The translations under genes were made by a program, and so were the position numbers. From Streptomyces rhizosphaerihabitans (GTDB taxonomy: Bacteria > Actinomycetota > Actinomycetes > Streptomycetales > Streptomycetaceae), in NCBI RefSeq assembly GCF_025399795.1, contig NZ_JAODTZ010000004.1, forward strand, positions 124,001 through 188,000: a DNA stretch of 64,000 nucleotides, given 5' to 3'. The notes below the pieces were generated by a model. The model did no database searches, had not been told where the DNA came from, and was given only the letters and a program-made list of their open reading frames with translations. Shown here in pieces: positions 45,191 through 53,843 of this stretch. Position 1 is the stretch's first letter; every line of letters begins with the position of its first letter.

Positions 45191-45214
45191 TGCATGAGTA
45201 TGCAGCACTCTGCA
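45191..45214 (-). promoter_or_regulatory. Two overlapping ARG boxes upstream of argG
   Basis: TGCATGAGTATGCA (45191-45204) and TGCAGCACTCTGCA (45201-45214) are overlapping palindromes. They match the TGCAT-ATGCA type of ArgR operator used in Streptomyces. They stand 31-54 bases before argG. ArgR plus arginine should repress argG-argH here. Further TGCA words flank them (45177, 45211). Confidence 0.75.
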
Positions 45215-45445
45215 TGGTTCGTCAATCGAGCCCGCCCGGCGGCGCGAACGTCCGGACGCTCGATCGACGGAATCCCCCGGGTGCCCTGGCGACGGAATCT
45301 TCCGGGCGCTTGAACACGTGAAACCGCTTTCGCGTATCTCCCGCTGAACGCAGGCGCCGCGTTCGCGTACGCAGGCACACGGACAACGGACCGCCCGGAC
45401 GATCACCGGGCGGTCGTCCGCCCCCGACCCGAGTGAGGATTCCGC

Positions 45446-46288
45446 ATGTCCAGGGCTCTTCCGAAGTACAACAAGCGGCGCGTCGTGATGATCGGCGGAG
45501 CCTCCGCCGTGGTGCTGTCCGCCGCCGTGATCGCCGGCAGCGCCCTGGCGGGCGAGACGCACGGGAACGGCGCGCAGAACGCCACGACGAAGGCCGCCCC
45601 CGCGGGCACGGTGAACTGCCCGGCCGTCGCGCCGAGCCTGCCCGCGATCCCCGCCTCCGCGAAGGCCGAGGTCGACCGCAACCTCACCCTGCTGAACACC
45701 CAGATCGCCGAGGCGAACAAGCGACTGGTCGACACGGTCGGACAGGGCGGCCCGAACTTCGTCCAGAACGCGATCCTCGGCCCGCTCAAGGACAAGCGCG
45801 TCGCCACCATCAACCGCATCGCGACGGCCATCGGGCGCACCGCCGCCAAGCCGACCGGGCTGGACTCGCTCGCGCCCTGCACGCTCAACGGCGTAGCGGG
45901 CGCGGGCGGCGCGGCCACCGGTGCCGCCGCACCGAGCGCCACCGCCACCGCGCAGGCCGGCGGGGCCGCCGGCGACACGGGCGCCGCCACCGCGGCCGGC
46001 ACCATCACCTGCCCGGACGTCGCGTCGCAGCTGCCCGCCGTCCCGGCCTCGGCGAAGGCCGAGGTCGACCGTAATCTGGCGCTGCTGAACACCCAGATCG
46101 CCGAGGCCAACACCCGGCTGGCCAACACCGTCGGACAGGGCGGGCCCAACTTCGTCCAGAACGCGATCCTCGGCCCCCTGAAGGACAAGCGGACCTCCAC
46201 GATCGACCGCATCGCGATCTCCATCGGCCGCACCGCCGCCAAGCCGACCGGACTGGACACCCTCGCCGCCTGCACGCTCACCAAGTGA
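45446..46288 (+). CDS. Secreted protein with two tandem homologous domains
   Basis: This 280-residue protein has a Sec signal (KYNKRRVV, hydrophobic stretch, ALA/G cleavage after residue 35). Two copies of a domain of about 95 residues follow, at 54-148 and 185-280. They share [54 protein letters not shown] and one Cys near each end (Cys58/145 and Cys189/276). An Ala/Gly/Thr linker joins them. I know no function. GAGGA precedes the ATG. It is divergent from argG and ends in a strong terminator. Confidence 0.85.
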   Translation: MSRALPKYNKRRVVMIGGASAVVLSAAVIAGSALAGETHGNGAQNATTKAAPAGTVNCPAVAPSLPAIPASAKAEVDRNLTLLNTQIAEANKRLVDTVGQGGPNFVQNAILGPLKDKRVATINRIATAIGRTAAKPTGLDSLAPCTLNGVAGAGGAATGAAAPSATATAQAGGAAGDTGAATAAGTITCPDVASQLPAVPASAKAEVDRNLALLNTQIAEANTRLANTVGQGGPNFVQNAILGPLKDKRTSTIDRIAISIGRTAAKPTGLDTLAACTLTK

Positions 46289-46290
46289 CG

Positions 46291-46337
46291 TGACAGGCGC
46301 CCGGCCGCTTCGCCGATGGCGGCCGGGGCGCCTGTCA
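46291..46337 (+). terminator. Terminator after tandem-domain secreted protein
   Basis: TGACAGGCGCC-CGGCCGC pairs with GCGGCCGG-GGCGCCTGTCA over 18 bp with one bulged G. It begins two bases after the stop codon. Confidence 0.85.
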
Positions 46338-46423
46338 CGGGTTCCGGCGGTGCCCCTGAACAACGCCGCCGGAACCCGCAATTCCTTAGACAGGCGAAAG
46401 GCTTTCCCGGATAATCGTTAGAC

Positions 46424-47011
46424 ATGGGAAAGACTTATGAGCGCATCGACGGCCGCCTCCGTACGTTCATCGAGGCGCAGCCCCTCTTCTTCACCGCGAC
46501 CGCCCCGCTGTCCGGGGACGGCACGGTCAACCTGTCCCCCAAAGGGCTCAGCGGATCGTTCGCCGTACTCGACGAGCGGACCGTGGCCTATCTGGACTTC
46601 GCCGGCAGCACCGCCGAGACGATCGCGCATCTGCGCGAGAACGGCCGGATCACCCTGATGTGGTGCGCCTTCCAGGGCCCGCCCAACATCGTCCGGGTGC
46701 ACGGGCGCGGCGAGCCGGTCTTCCGCGACGACCCGCGCTTCAAGGAACTCCTCACCCACTTCCCCGCCATCGACCCGGCCCCGCACGGACTGCGCGCGAT
46801 CGTCGTCGTGAGCGCCGAACTCGTCCGCGACTCCTGCGGCTACGCGGTGCCCTTCATGTCCTACGACGAGGACCGCGATCTGCACGGCAAGCGCTTCGCG
46901 CGCGAGGACGACGCCTCACTGAGCGAGTACTTCACCAAGAAGGAGCACATCGCGACGAGCCTGGACGGACTGCCCGGGCTGCCGCTGCCGTTGCCCCCCA
47001 GTACGGTCTGA
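46424..47011 (+). CDS. Pyridoxamine 5'-phosphate oxidase-family protein
   Basis: This 195-residue split-barrel flavin- or F420-binding protein has IEAQPLFFTATAPLSGDGTVNLSPKG at the start, then LDFAGSTAETIAHLRENGRITLMWCAF, where the strand binds the flavin phosphate, and ending after EHIATSLDGLPGLPLP. Actinomycete members may use F420 or FMN on unknown substrates; it is not the vitamin B6 enzyme itself. The next gene starts three bases after its stop. Confidence 0.88.
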   Translation: MGKTYERIDGRLRTFIEAQPLFFTATAPLSGDGTVNLSPKGLSGSFAVLDERTVAYLDFAGSTAETIAHLRENGRITLMWCAFQGPPNIVRVHGRGEPVFRDDPRFKELLTHFPAIDPAPHGLRAIVVVSAELVRDSCGYAVPFMSYDEDRDLHGKRFAREDDASLSEYFTKKEHIATSLDGLPGLPLPLPPSTV

Positions 47012-47014
47012 GCC

Positions 47015-47713
47015 ATGCGCCTCGGAGCCGCCGCCCTCGTGTCCGCGTCCCTGCTCGCCCTGGCCCCGGGCGGGCCGCCGCCCCTTGCCGAGCTTCCCGC
47101 GCGGCTGGCCGACACGGGCGGCGGTACCCAGCTGATCACCGCTGAGGCACCGCGCGGGGAGGCGACGTCGGGGACGCTCACCTGGTGGGACCTTCGGAAC
47201 GGGCGCTGGGTGCGGGCCGGTTCCGCCCCCGCGCGGTTCGGGGCGCGCGGGCTGGTCGAGGGCCGGGCGCGGCGCCAGGGCACGAACACCACACCCACGG
47301 GGCTGTACGAGCTGCCGTACGCGTTCGGGACCCGGGCGGCACCGGGCGGGACCTCGATGCCGTACCGCCGGGTGGGCCAGGACTCGTGGTGGTGCCAGGA
47401 CAACGCGTCACGGTCGTACAACCGGTGGACCGAGCCCCGCCCCGGGGACTGCCGGGCCGAGGAGTCCGAGCATTTGATCGCCTACGAGAAGCAGTACGCG
47501 TACGCCTTCGTCATCGGGTTCAACTACGACCGGCCGGTGCGCGGGCGTGGCGCGGGGATCTTCCTGCACGTCAACGGGAGCGGGCCCACGGCCGGTTGCG
47601 TGTCCGTGTCGGCGGGCGCGATGCGGCGGATCCTCGCGTGGGCCGATCCGGCGCGCAGGCCGCACATCGCCATCGGCACGGCGGACGGGGCGACGGCGGT
47701 CACCCGGTACTGA
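47015..47713 (+). CDS. L,D-transpeptidase-like secreted protein
   Basis: This 232-residue protein has a signal peptide (LGAAALVSASLLALAPGG) and a YkuD-type domain: TTPTGLYELPYAFG, then FLHVNGSGPTAGCVSVS, which holds the catalytic His and the GC-V-S Cys of L,D-transpeptidases. It may cross-link or trim peptidoglycan outside the cell. It starts three bases after the preceding gene and is likely co-expressed with it. Confidence 0.88.
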   Translation: MRLGAAALVSASLLALAPGGPPPLAELPARLADTGGGTQLITAEAPRGEATSGTLTWWDLRNGRWVRAGSAPARFGARGLVEGRARRQGTNTTPTGLYELPYAFGTRAAPGGTSMPYRRVGQDSWWCQDNASRSYNRWTEPRPGDCRAEESEHLIAYEKQYAYAFVIGFNYDRPVRGRGAGIFLHVNGSGPTAGCVSVSAGAMRRILAWADPARRPHIAIGTADGATAVTRY

Positions 47714-47753
47714 CGGACCGGATGCCATTGAAGGGCCGGTGAACTGGGAGATC

Positions 47754-47905
47754 CTCGGACCGGCGGACCCTCGGGCCCCTCGGACCGGCGGACCCTCGGC
47801 TCCTTCAGGCCGGCCTGCAGAGGACGACGGGCAGCGGGCTCACGGGCAGCGGACGGCGGACTTACGGGCAGCGGACTTACGGGCAGCGGGCTTACGGGCC
47901 GCTGT
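47754..47905. repeat. Short tandem repeats after transpeptidase gene
   Basis: GGACCGGCGGACCCTCGG occurs twice (about 47757-47774 and 47782-47799). Then a 14-15 base unit CGGGCAGCGGACTTA recurs about five times between 47828 and 47900. The repeats fill the gap between convergent genes. Confidence 0.75.
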
Positions 47906-49435
47906 TCAGGCCGCGGGAAGCCGGACCGTGAACGTGGTCGCTCCCGGGCGGCTCTCCAGAGCGACCGTGCCGTCGTGCGCCTCGACCACGGCCGCCACGA
48001 TCGACAGGCCGAGCCCCGCTCCGCTGCCGGCGCCGTCCGCGCGGCGGCGGTCCGCCCGGGTGAAGCGTTCGAAGACGCCGGGCCGGACGTCCTCGGGCAC
48101 CCCGGGTCCGTCGTCGTGGACCTTCAGCACGGCCTCGGCGCCGACCTCCTCCAAGGACACCGTCACCCGGGTGCCCACAGGCGTGTGCACCCGCGCGTTG
48201 GCCAACAGGTTGGCCAACACCTGTTGGAGCCGGTGGGCGTCGCCCGTCACCGTCACCGGCTCCTCCGCCAGCTCCAGGACCCAGCGGTGGCCGGGGCCCG
48301 CCGCACGGGCATCGGTGACCGAGTCGAGGACGAGGTGGGTGAGGTCGACGGGAAGCCGTTCCAGGGGGCGGCCGGCGTCCAGGCGGGCGAGCAGCAGCAG
48401 CTCGTCGACCATCTCGCCCATGCGCGCCGACTCGGCGGCGATCCGTTCGAGGGCGCGGGTCACTTTCGGGGGGACGGGACCGGGGTGCAGCAGCGCGAGC
48501 TCGGCGTGACCGCGGACCGAGGCGACCGGGGTGCGCAACTCGTGACTGGCGTCGGCGGCGAAGGTGCGCAGCCGTTCCTCACTCGCGTGCCGCTTGGTGA
48601 GCGCGTCCTCCACATGGCCGAGCATGCGGTTGAAGGCACTGGCGACGCGGCCCACCTCACTGCGCGGGTCGGACTCCGGTGCCCGTGGAGGCAGTGCCAC
48701 CTCGCCGCTCGCGAGCGGGAGTTCGCTGACCCGGGTGGCGGTCGCGGCGACCCGGTTCAGCGGGCGGAGCGACCAGCGCACCCACAGGGCCCCGGCGACT
48801 CCGGCGACGACGAGGGCCACGCCGAAGACCAGGGAGGCGACGAGCTCCAGGCGGTGGACGGCCGCGTCGACCGGCTCCGTCGGCAGTCCGGTGATCAGCA
48901 CGTCACCGTCCTTGCCCGGCGTCGCCAGCACGCGGTAGTCGCCCAGAGCCGACAGGCAGACGGTGTGGGCGCGGCCGTTCGCCGGGACCGCGGCCAGGAC
49001 CGCCTCGTCACGAGCGGTCAGACGCACGTTCCGGACGGCCGTGCTGGTGCCGGGCGGCACGACCGCCGCGTTCGTGACGTCCTCGCCGACCAGACGCGCT
49101 CCGAAAGTGCCGGTGCTCTGCCGACGGGTGTCGCCGTGTTCGTCGCCGTCGTGGTCGGACGGCTTCGCCGAGCCGTGCTCCAGGCTCGCCGGAAACCGGG
49201 CTCCGGCATCCTGCAGCTGCTGGTCGAGGCGGCCGGTCAGGAAGCCGTTCAGTTCGTACACGGCGGCCACGCCGACGGCCGCGCAGCTGACGGCGAGCAG
49301 CACCACGAGCCCGGCGGTGAGGCGGGCGCGTATCGTGCGCGGGCGCGGCAGCGCGCGCAGGGCCGCCGTCAGCCGGAGCCACCAGCGCCTGCCCGTAGCC
49401 CTGGCCCCGGCCCCGGCCCGCATGTTCGCGCTCAC
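47906..49435 (-). CDS. Sensor histidine kinase
   Basis: This 509-residue membrane kinase has helix 1 at about 38-60, an outside sensor of about 135 residues, helix 2 at about 197-219, and a HAMP region. The H-box is DASHELRTPVASV (His298), and the catalytic domain has NLLANARVHTP, DDGPGVPE and GAGLGLSIVAAVVEAHDG. The sensor contains an acidic, His-containing stretch SDHDGDEHGDTRR (about 93-105) that might bind metal ions (inference). The GTG at 49435 overlaps the stop of the response regulator gene by four bases (GTGA). It should phosphorylate that regulator. Confidence 0.95.
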   Translation of the reverse strand: MSANMRAGAGARATGRRWWLRLTAALRALPRPRTIRARLTAGLVVLLAVSCAAVGVAAVYELNGFLTGRLDQQLQDAGARFPASLEHGSAKPSDHDGDEHGDTRRQSTGTFGARLVGEDVTNAAVVPPGTSTAVRNVRLTARDEAVLAAVPANGRAHTVCLSALGDYRVLATPGKDGDVLITGLPTEPVDAAVHRLELVASLVFGVALVVAGVAGALWVRWSLRPLNRVAATATRVSELPLASGEVALPPRAPESDPRSEVGRVASAFNRMLGHVEDALTKRHASEERLRTFAADASHELRTPVASVRGHAELALLHPGPVPPKVTRALERIAAESARMGEMVDELLLLARLDAGRPLERLPVDLTHLVLDSVTDARAAGPGHRWVLELAEEPVTVTGDAHRLQQVLANLLANARVHTPVGTRVTVSLEEVGAEAVLKVHDDGPGVPEDVRPGVFERFTRADRRRADGAGSGAGLGLSIVAAVVEAHDGTVALESRPGATTFTVRLPAA

Positions 49436-50268
49436 CGGCGCGCCGCGGGCTTGATGACGTACCCGGCACCCCGGACCGTGTGGATCATCGGCTCACGGCC
49501 CGCGTCGACCTTCTTGCGCAGGTAGGAGATGTAGAGCTCGACGACATGAGCCTGGCCCCCGAAGTCGTAGGACCAGACGCGGTCGAGGATCTGCGCCTTG
49601 CTGAGCACACGGCGGGGGTTGCGCATCAGGAAGCGCAGCAGCTCGAACTCGGTCGGCGACAACTCGATCAGGTCGCCGCTCCGGGTCACCTCGCGGGCCT
49701 CCTCGTCCATCTCCAGGTCCCCGACGACGAGCCGCGGGCCCTCGTCGGTCCGGCGGGCCATGCCGGCGCGGCGCAGCAGTCCGCGCAGCCGGGCGACGAC
49801 CTCCTCCAAGCTGAACGGCTTGGTGACATAGTCGTCGCCACCTGCGGTGATGCCGGCGATGCGGTCCTCCACGGCGTCCCGGGCGGTGAGGAAGAGGACG
49901 CAGACGCCCGGCAGCACGGTGTGCAGGTCCCGCAGCACGGCGAAGCCGTCGGTGTCCGGGAGCATCACGTCGAGGACGACGGCGTCGGGCAGCAGTTCGC
50001 GCGCCTCGGCGGCCGCCGAGGCGCCGTCGCCCGCGGTACGGACCTCCCAGCCCTCGTAGCGCAGGGCACCGGAGAGGACCTCGGCCAGGTCCGGATCGTC
50101 GTCGACGACGAGGACGCGCACGGGGGTGCCGTCGGGCCGGGTGAGCGAGGGCGGCCTGGCCGTCCCCCGGGACCGGACAGCGCCGGAGTCCGGGGCGACG
50201 TCGGCACCGGTTTCCGTACCGGGGGTCAGGGGGCGGGGGGTGCCGGGGGCTGGGGAGGGAGTGTTCAT
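49432..50268 (-). CDS. OmpR/PhoB-type response regulator
   Basis: This 278-residue regulator has a disordered start of about 45 residues, then a receiver domain (RVLVVDDDPDLAEVLSGAL, phospho-Asp in PDAVVLDVMLPDTDGF, FLTARDAVEDRI, DDYVTKPFSLEEV) and a winged helix-turn-helix (LSPTEFELLRFLMRNPRRVLSKAQILDRVW, HVVELYISYLRKKVD, IHTVRGAGYVIK). The ATG at 50268 has GGAAGG before it; an ATG at 50283 is an alternative. It probably controls the divergent flavin-oxidoreductase operon through 11-bp direct repeats in the shared promoter region. Confidence 0.95.
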   Translation of the reverse strand: MNTPSPAPGTPRPLTPGTETGADVAPDSGAVRSRGTARPPSLTRPDGTPVRVLVVDDDPDLAEVLSGALRYEGWEVRTAGDGASAAAEARELLPDAVVLDVMLPDTDGFAVLRDLHTVLPGVCVLFLTARDAVEDRIAGITAGGDDYVTKPFSLEEVVARLRGLLRRAGMARRTDEGPRLVVGDLEMDEEAREVTRSGDLIELSPTEFELLRFLMRNPRRVLSKAQILDRVWSYDFGGQAHVVELYISYLRKKVDAGREPMIHTVRGAGYVIKPAARR

Positions 50269-50316
50269 GTCGCCTTCCAGCATCGCTCCTCGCGACGGTC
50301 GCTCTCTGCCTCGCGG

Positions 50317-50457
50317 CCTCTGAGTTTCCTCTGAGTCGCCTCTCCCCCCGAGAGCCCTGCTTCCTCTGCCTGCCCCTTTCTCGTCTCCTCCCCCGTCGCT
50401 CTCAGTTTGCTGTGAGTCCACGCCGGACGGGCCGATTCAGAGCCTCCTCAGAGGTTC
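50317..50457. promoter_or_regulatory. Three pairs of 11-bp direct repeats (response-regulator sites)
   Basis: CCTCTGAGTTT and CCTCTGAGTCG abut at 50317-50338, with an exact 11-base period. CTCTCAGTTTG and CTGTGAGTCCA abut at 50399-50420. TTCAGAGCCTC and CTCAGAGGTTC abut at 50436-50457, in inverted orientation. OmpR-type dimers bind such head-to-tail repeats. They lie between the response regulator gene and the flavin operon, the last pair 46 bases before the first ATG. Confidence 0.7.
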
Positions 50458-50502
50458 CGGACGCACAGTTTCCTCCCGGAGTGCCGGACGAAGGACGGAA
50501 AC

Positions 50503-51864
50503 ATGACCACGGTGTACGAGCGGGCAGCGGACCCGCGCACGACACGAGGGCGCGGGCGACCGCGGCCCTCACCCGCCGGACCGCTGCTGGCCCTGCTGTG
50601 GGCGGGAGCGGCCGCGGTCCTCGCCCTGTGGTGGACCGACACACGGTCGGTGGTGGGCCTCGCCGGCTGGCTGACGGACGCCGGGCGGATCGCCGGGCTG
50701 CTGTGCGGCTACAGCTGCGCCGTCCTGGTGGCGCTGATGGCCCGGGTCCCGCTCCTGGAGCGGCGCATCGGCTCCGACCGGGTGGCCCGCTGGCACGCGA
50801 TGGCCGGCCGCTACACGATCTGCCTGCTCGTCGGGCACGTCACCCTGATCCTCTTCGGCTACGCCGCCCAGGACGGGACAGGCATCGTGCACGAGACGCT
50901 GAGCGTGGTGTTCGACTACCCGGACATGCTCATGGCGACGACCGGCACCATCATCCTGTTCGCCGTCGGGATCACCTCGGCGCGCCTGGCCCGCCGCCGG
51001 ATCAGCCACGAGTTCTGGTACTACGTGCATCTGCTGACGTACGTGGCGGTCTTCCTGGCCTTCTTCCACCAGCTCGCGCTCGGCTCCGACCTCGTCGGCA
51101 ACCGGGCGGCGCAGGCCTCCTGGTACGCGCTCTACCTCGGTACGGCCGCGCTCGTCGTATGGTTCCGGCTGCTCGCCCCGGTACGGCTCAACCTGCGCCA
51201 CCGGCTGCGCGTCGAGTCCGTGTACCGGGAGTCCCCCGGGGTCTTCTCCGTCGTGATCCGCGGGGAGGGCCTGGACGAACTGAACGCGCGGGCGGGCCAG
51301 TTCTTCCGCTGGCGGTTCCTCGCGGACGGGATGCGGTGGACCTCGACGCCGTACTCGCTGTCGGCACCGCCCCGGCCGGACCGGATGCGGATCACCGTGA
51401 AGGCGCTCGGCGACCACAGCGCGGCCGTCGGGCTGCTGCGTCCCGGCACCCGGGTGTGGGCGGAGGGCCCCTACGGCTCGCTGACCGCCGACCGCAGCAC
51501 CTCGTCGAAGTCCCTGCTGATCGCGGGCGGCGTCGGCATCACCCCGCTGCGCGCCCTGTTCGAGACGCTGCCCGGCCGGGTCACGCTCCTCTACCGGGCG
51601 CGCACGGCCGAGGACCTGGCCCTGGGCGGCGAGCTGGAGGACATCGCGCGGTGGCGCGGGGCCCGCGTCCTGTACGCGGTCAACGCCGCCGACGGCACCC
51701 GCCCGCGGCTCACCGCCGAGTCGCTGCGCGAGGCCGTGCCCGACCTCGCCGAGCACGACGTGTACCTCTGCGGACCACCCGCGATGGCGCGGGATCTCTA
51801 CGGGGCGCTGCACACCGCGGGCGTCCCCGACCGCCGTATCCACCACGAGTCGTTCGAGCTGTGA
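50503..51864 (+). CDS. Ferric-reductase-like transmembrane flavoprotein, copy 1
   Basis: This 453-residue membrane oxidoreductase has six to seven helices in residues 25-225. It carries paired histidines for two b hemes (RWHAMAGRY, LLVGHVTL, ISHEFWYYVHLLTYV, AFFHQLAL). A cytoplasmic FAD/NAD(P)H part follows: the FAD motif TPYSLSAPP, ITVKALGDHS, the nucleotide loop LIAGGVGITPLRALFE and the end VYLCGPPAMARDL. It would move electrons from NAD(P)H across the membrane. The FMN-binding gene follows seven bases later. It pairs with a second copy downstream. Confidence 0.9.
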   Translation: MTTVYERAADPRTTRGRGRPRPSPAGPLLALLWAGAAAVLALWWTDTRSVVGLAGWLTDAGRIAGLLCGYSCAVLVALMARVPLLERRIGSDRVARWHAMAGRYTICLLVGHVTLILFGYAAQDGTGIVHETLSVVFDYPDMLMATTGTIILFAVGITSARLARRRISHEFWYYVHLLTYVAVFLAFFHQLALGSDLVGNRAAQASWYALYLGTAALVVWFRLLAPVRLNLRHRLRVESVYRESPGVFSVVIRGEGLDELNARAGQFFRWRFLADGMRWTSTPYSLSAPPRPDRMRITVKALGDHSAAVGLLRPGTRVWAEGPYGSLTADRSTSSKSLLIAGGVGITPLRALFETLPGRVTLLYRARTAEDLALGGELEDIARWRGARVLYAVNAADGTRPRLTAESLREAVPDLAEHDVYLCGPPAMARDLYGALHTAGVPDRRIHHESFEL

Positions 51865-51871
51865 GGCCGCC

Positions 51872-52360
51872 GTGCACGCCCTGAAGAAGAACCGTCCGCT
51901 GCGCCGGATCACGCTGGCCGCCGCCACCACCGTCACCGGCGTCGTCCTGCTGCTCTCGCTCAAGCCGCACACACCACCGACACCGGCCTCGGCCTCCTCG
52001 TCGGCGGGTCATTCCTCCTCCCCCTCCTCAGGAGACTCCTCGGGCAGCTCCTCGGGCAGCTCCGGGGGCTCGAAGAGCACGGGGACCAGGACCGTCACCG
52101 GCGATACGGTGCAGACCCGTTGGGGTCCGGTCCAGGTGCGGATCACGCTGAAGGACGGCAGGATCACGGATGCCACCGCGGTGGCCTATCCTTCGGACAA
52201 TCCCAAGGACCAGGAGATCAACAGTTACGCGATTCCCCAGCTCAGGCGGGAGACGCTGGCCGCGCAGAGCGCCCAGATCGACTCGGTGTCCGGAGCCACG
52301 TACACCAGCGACGGATACATGCAGTCGCTCCAGTCCGCACTCGACTCCGCGGGCCTCTGA
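51872..52360 (+). CDS. FMN-binding protein, one domain (flavinylation target)
   Basis: This 162-residue exported or anchored protein has a single hydrophobic segment (ITLAAATTVTGVVLLLSL), a Ser/Gly linker and one FMN_bind domain ending in DSVSGATYTSDGYMQSLQSAL. The SGATYTS Thr is where FMN is covalently linked by ApbE in related Nqr/Rnf proteins. It would accept electrons outside the membrane from the preceding membrane flavoprotein. The GTG at 51872 follows the stop of that gene closely. Confidence 0.88.
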   Translation: MHALKKNRPLRRITLAAATTVTGVVLLLSLKPHTPPTPASASSSAGHSSSPSSGDSSGSSSGSSGGSKSTGTRTVTGDTVQTRWGPVQVRITLKDGRITDATAVAYPSDNPKDQEINSYAIPQLRRETLAAQSAQIDSVSGATYTSDGYMQSLQSALDSAGL

Positions 52361-52444
52361 ACGCACGGGCGTCGTGGACCGTATCTCTGGGCCAGGGGGC
52401 CACTCCCCTCACCCCCGTCTCTCCAGGACGAACACGGAGGAACC

Positions 52445-53824
52445 GTGTCCACGATCGCCGGTGGTCGCGCCGCGCGGCGCCAGACCATGCGCCGAATCCG
52501 CCCTCGCCGCTCGCCCGCCGTCCCGCTGCTGATCGCCGTCTGGGCCGGCGCCGCCGCGGTCCTGTGGCTGTGGTGGAACAACACCCCGTCCATCGCGGAC
52601 AACAACAGCAGGATCCTCAACGCCGGCCGGATCACCGGGCTGCTCGCCGGGTATCTGATGGCGCTCGTGGTGCTGCAGATGGCCCGCGTCCCCGCCCTGG
52701 AACGCCGGGTGGGATCCGACCGGGTGGCGCGCTGGCACGCCATGACCGGCCGCTACACCATCTGCCTGGTCCTCGCCCACCTCTTCCTGACGATGTGGGG
52801 CTACGCCCTGCAGTCCGGCAAGGGGCTCGGCCAGATCGTGCAGCAGACCATCGACTCGGTCAACCAGCTTCCCGACATGGGCAAGGCCGCGATCGGCACG
52901 GGTCTGCTCGTGCTCATCGGGTTCGTCTCCGTCGGCTGGCTCCGCCGGCTGATCCCGTACGACACCTGGTACCACGTCCACCTGCTGACGTACGCCGCGG
53001 TGTTCCTGACGTTCTGGCACCAGCTGTCCACCGGCAACGACTTCGCGGTGGAACCCGTAGCCAAGACCGTCTGGTACGGGCTCTACGGATCGGTGACCGC
53101 GCTGGTCATCTGGTACCGAATCCTTTCTCCGATCCGGCTGAACCTGAAGCACCGGATGCGGGTCCAGGCGGTCATCGAGGAGACGCCGGGCATCGTGTCG
53201 GTACTGATCAGCGGGCGCAAGCTGCACAGGATGGGCGCGGAGGCCGGGCAGTTCTTCCGCTGGCGTTTCCTCGCACCCGGGATGCGCTTCAGCTCCCACC
53301 CGTACTCGCTCTCGGCGGCGCCCCGCCCCAACATGCTGCGCATCACCGTGAAGGCGATCGGCGACCACAGTGCCGCCCTGCGTGACCTGGAGCCGGGCAC
53401 CCGGGTCTGGGCCGAGGGCCCGTACGGCGCGCTGACCGCCGGCAAGCGCAGTCGCGGCAAGGTGCTCCTGGTGGCGGGCGGTGTCGGCATCACCCCGATG
53501 CGGGCGCTGTTCGAGACCCTCCCCGGCGCCTCCGGTGACCTGACGCTGCTCTACCGCGCCAACACCACCCAGGACCTGGCCCTGTGGGACGAGCTCGCCG
53601 CCATCTCCAAGGAGCGCGGGGCGCGTCTGATGTACGCGGTGAACAGCCCCGAGGGCGAGCGGCCGGACATCTCCGCGGACTCCCTGCGCCGCAAGCTGCC
53701 CGACATAGACCACCACGACGTCTTCATGTGCGGACCGCCCGGGTTCGCCCAGGAGGTGTACGCGGCACTGCGCGGCGCGGGGGTCCCCGCCCGCCGCATC
53801 CATCACGAGTCGTTCGAGATGTGA
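52445..53824 (+). CDS. Ferric-reductase-like transmembrane flavoprotein, copy 2
   Basis: This 459-residue protein is a clear paralogue of the gene at 50503. It has the same helices and histidines (RWHAMTGRYTICLVLAH, DTWYHVHLLTYAAVFLTFWHQL), FAD motif HPYSLSAAP, loop LVAGGVGITPMRALFE, and the end MCGPPGFAQEV then HHESFEM. It sits 84 bases after the first FMN-binding gene. The two copies are similar along their whole length, so the pair arose by tandem duplication. Confidence 0.9.
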   Translation: MSTIAGGRAARRQTMRRIRPRRSPAVPLLIAVWAGAAAVLWLWWNNTPSIADNNSRILNAGRITGLLAGYLMALVVLQMARVPALERRVGSDRVARWHAMTGRYTICLVLAHLFLTMWGYALQSGKGLGQIVQQTIDSVNQLPDMGKAAIGTGLLVLIGFVSVGWLRRLIPYDTWYHVHLLTYAAVFLTFWHQLSTGNDFAVEPVAKTVWYGLYGSVTALVIWYRILSPIRLNLKHRMRVQAVIEETPGIVSVLISGRKLHRMGAEAGQFFRWRFLAPGMRFSSHPYSLSAAPRPNMLRITVKAIGDHSAALRDLEPGTRVWAEGPYGALTAGKRSRGKVLLVAGGVGITPMRALFETLPGASGDLTLLYRANTTQDLALWDELAAISKERGARLMYAVNSPEGERPDISADSLRRKLPDIDHHDVFMCGPPGFAQEVYAALRGAGVPARRIHHESFEM

Positions 53825-53843
53825 GCGACGGGAGTCAGGAACG

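Noticed and set aside
45161..46381. N-terminal extension of argG
   Set aside because: The frame is open far upstream but passes through the divergent secreted-protein gene and ARG boxes; GTG 45160 has a proper binding site.
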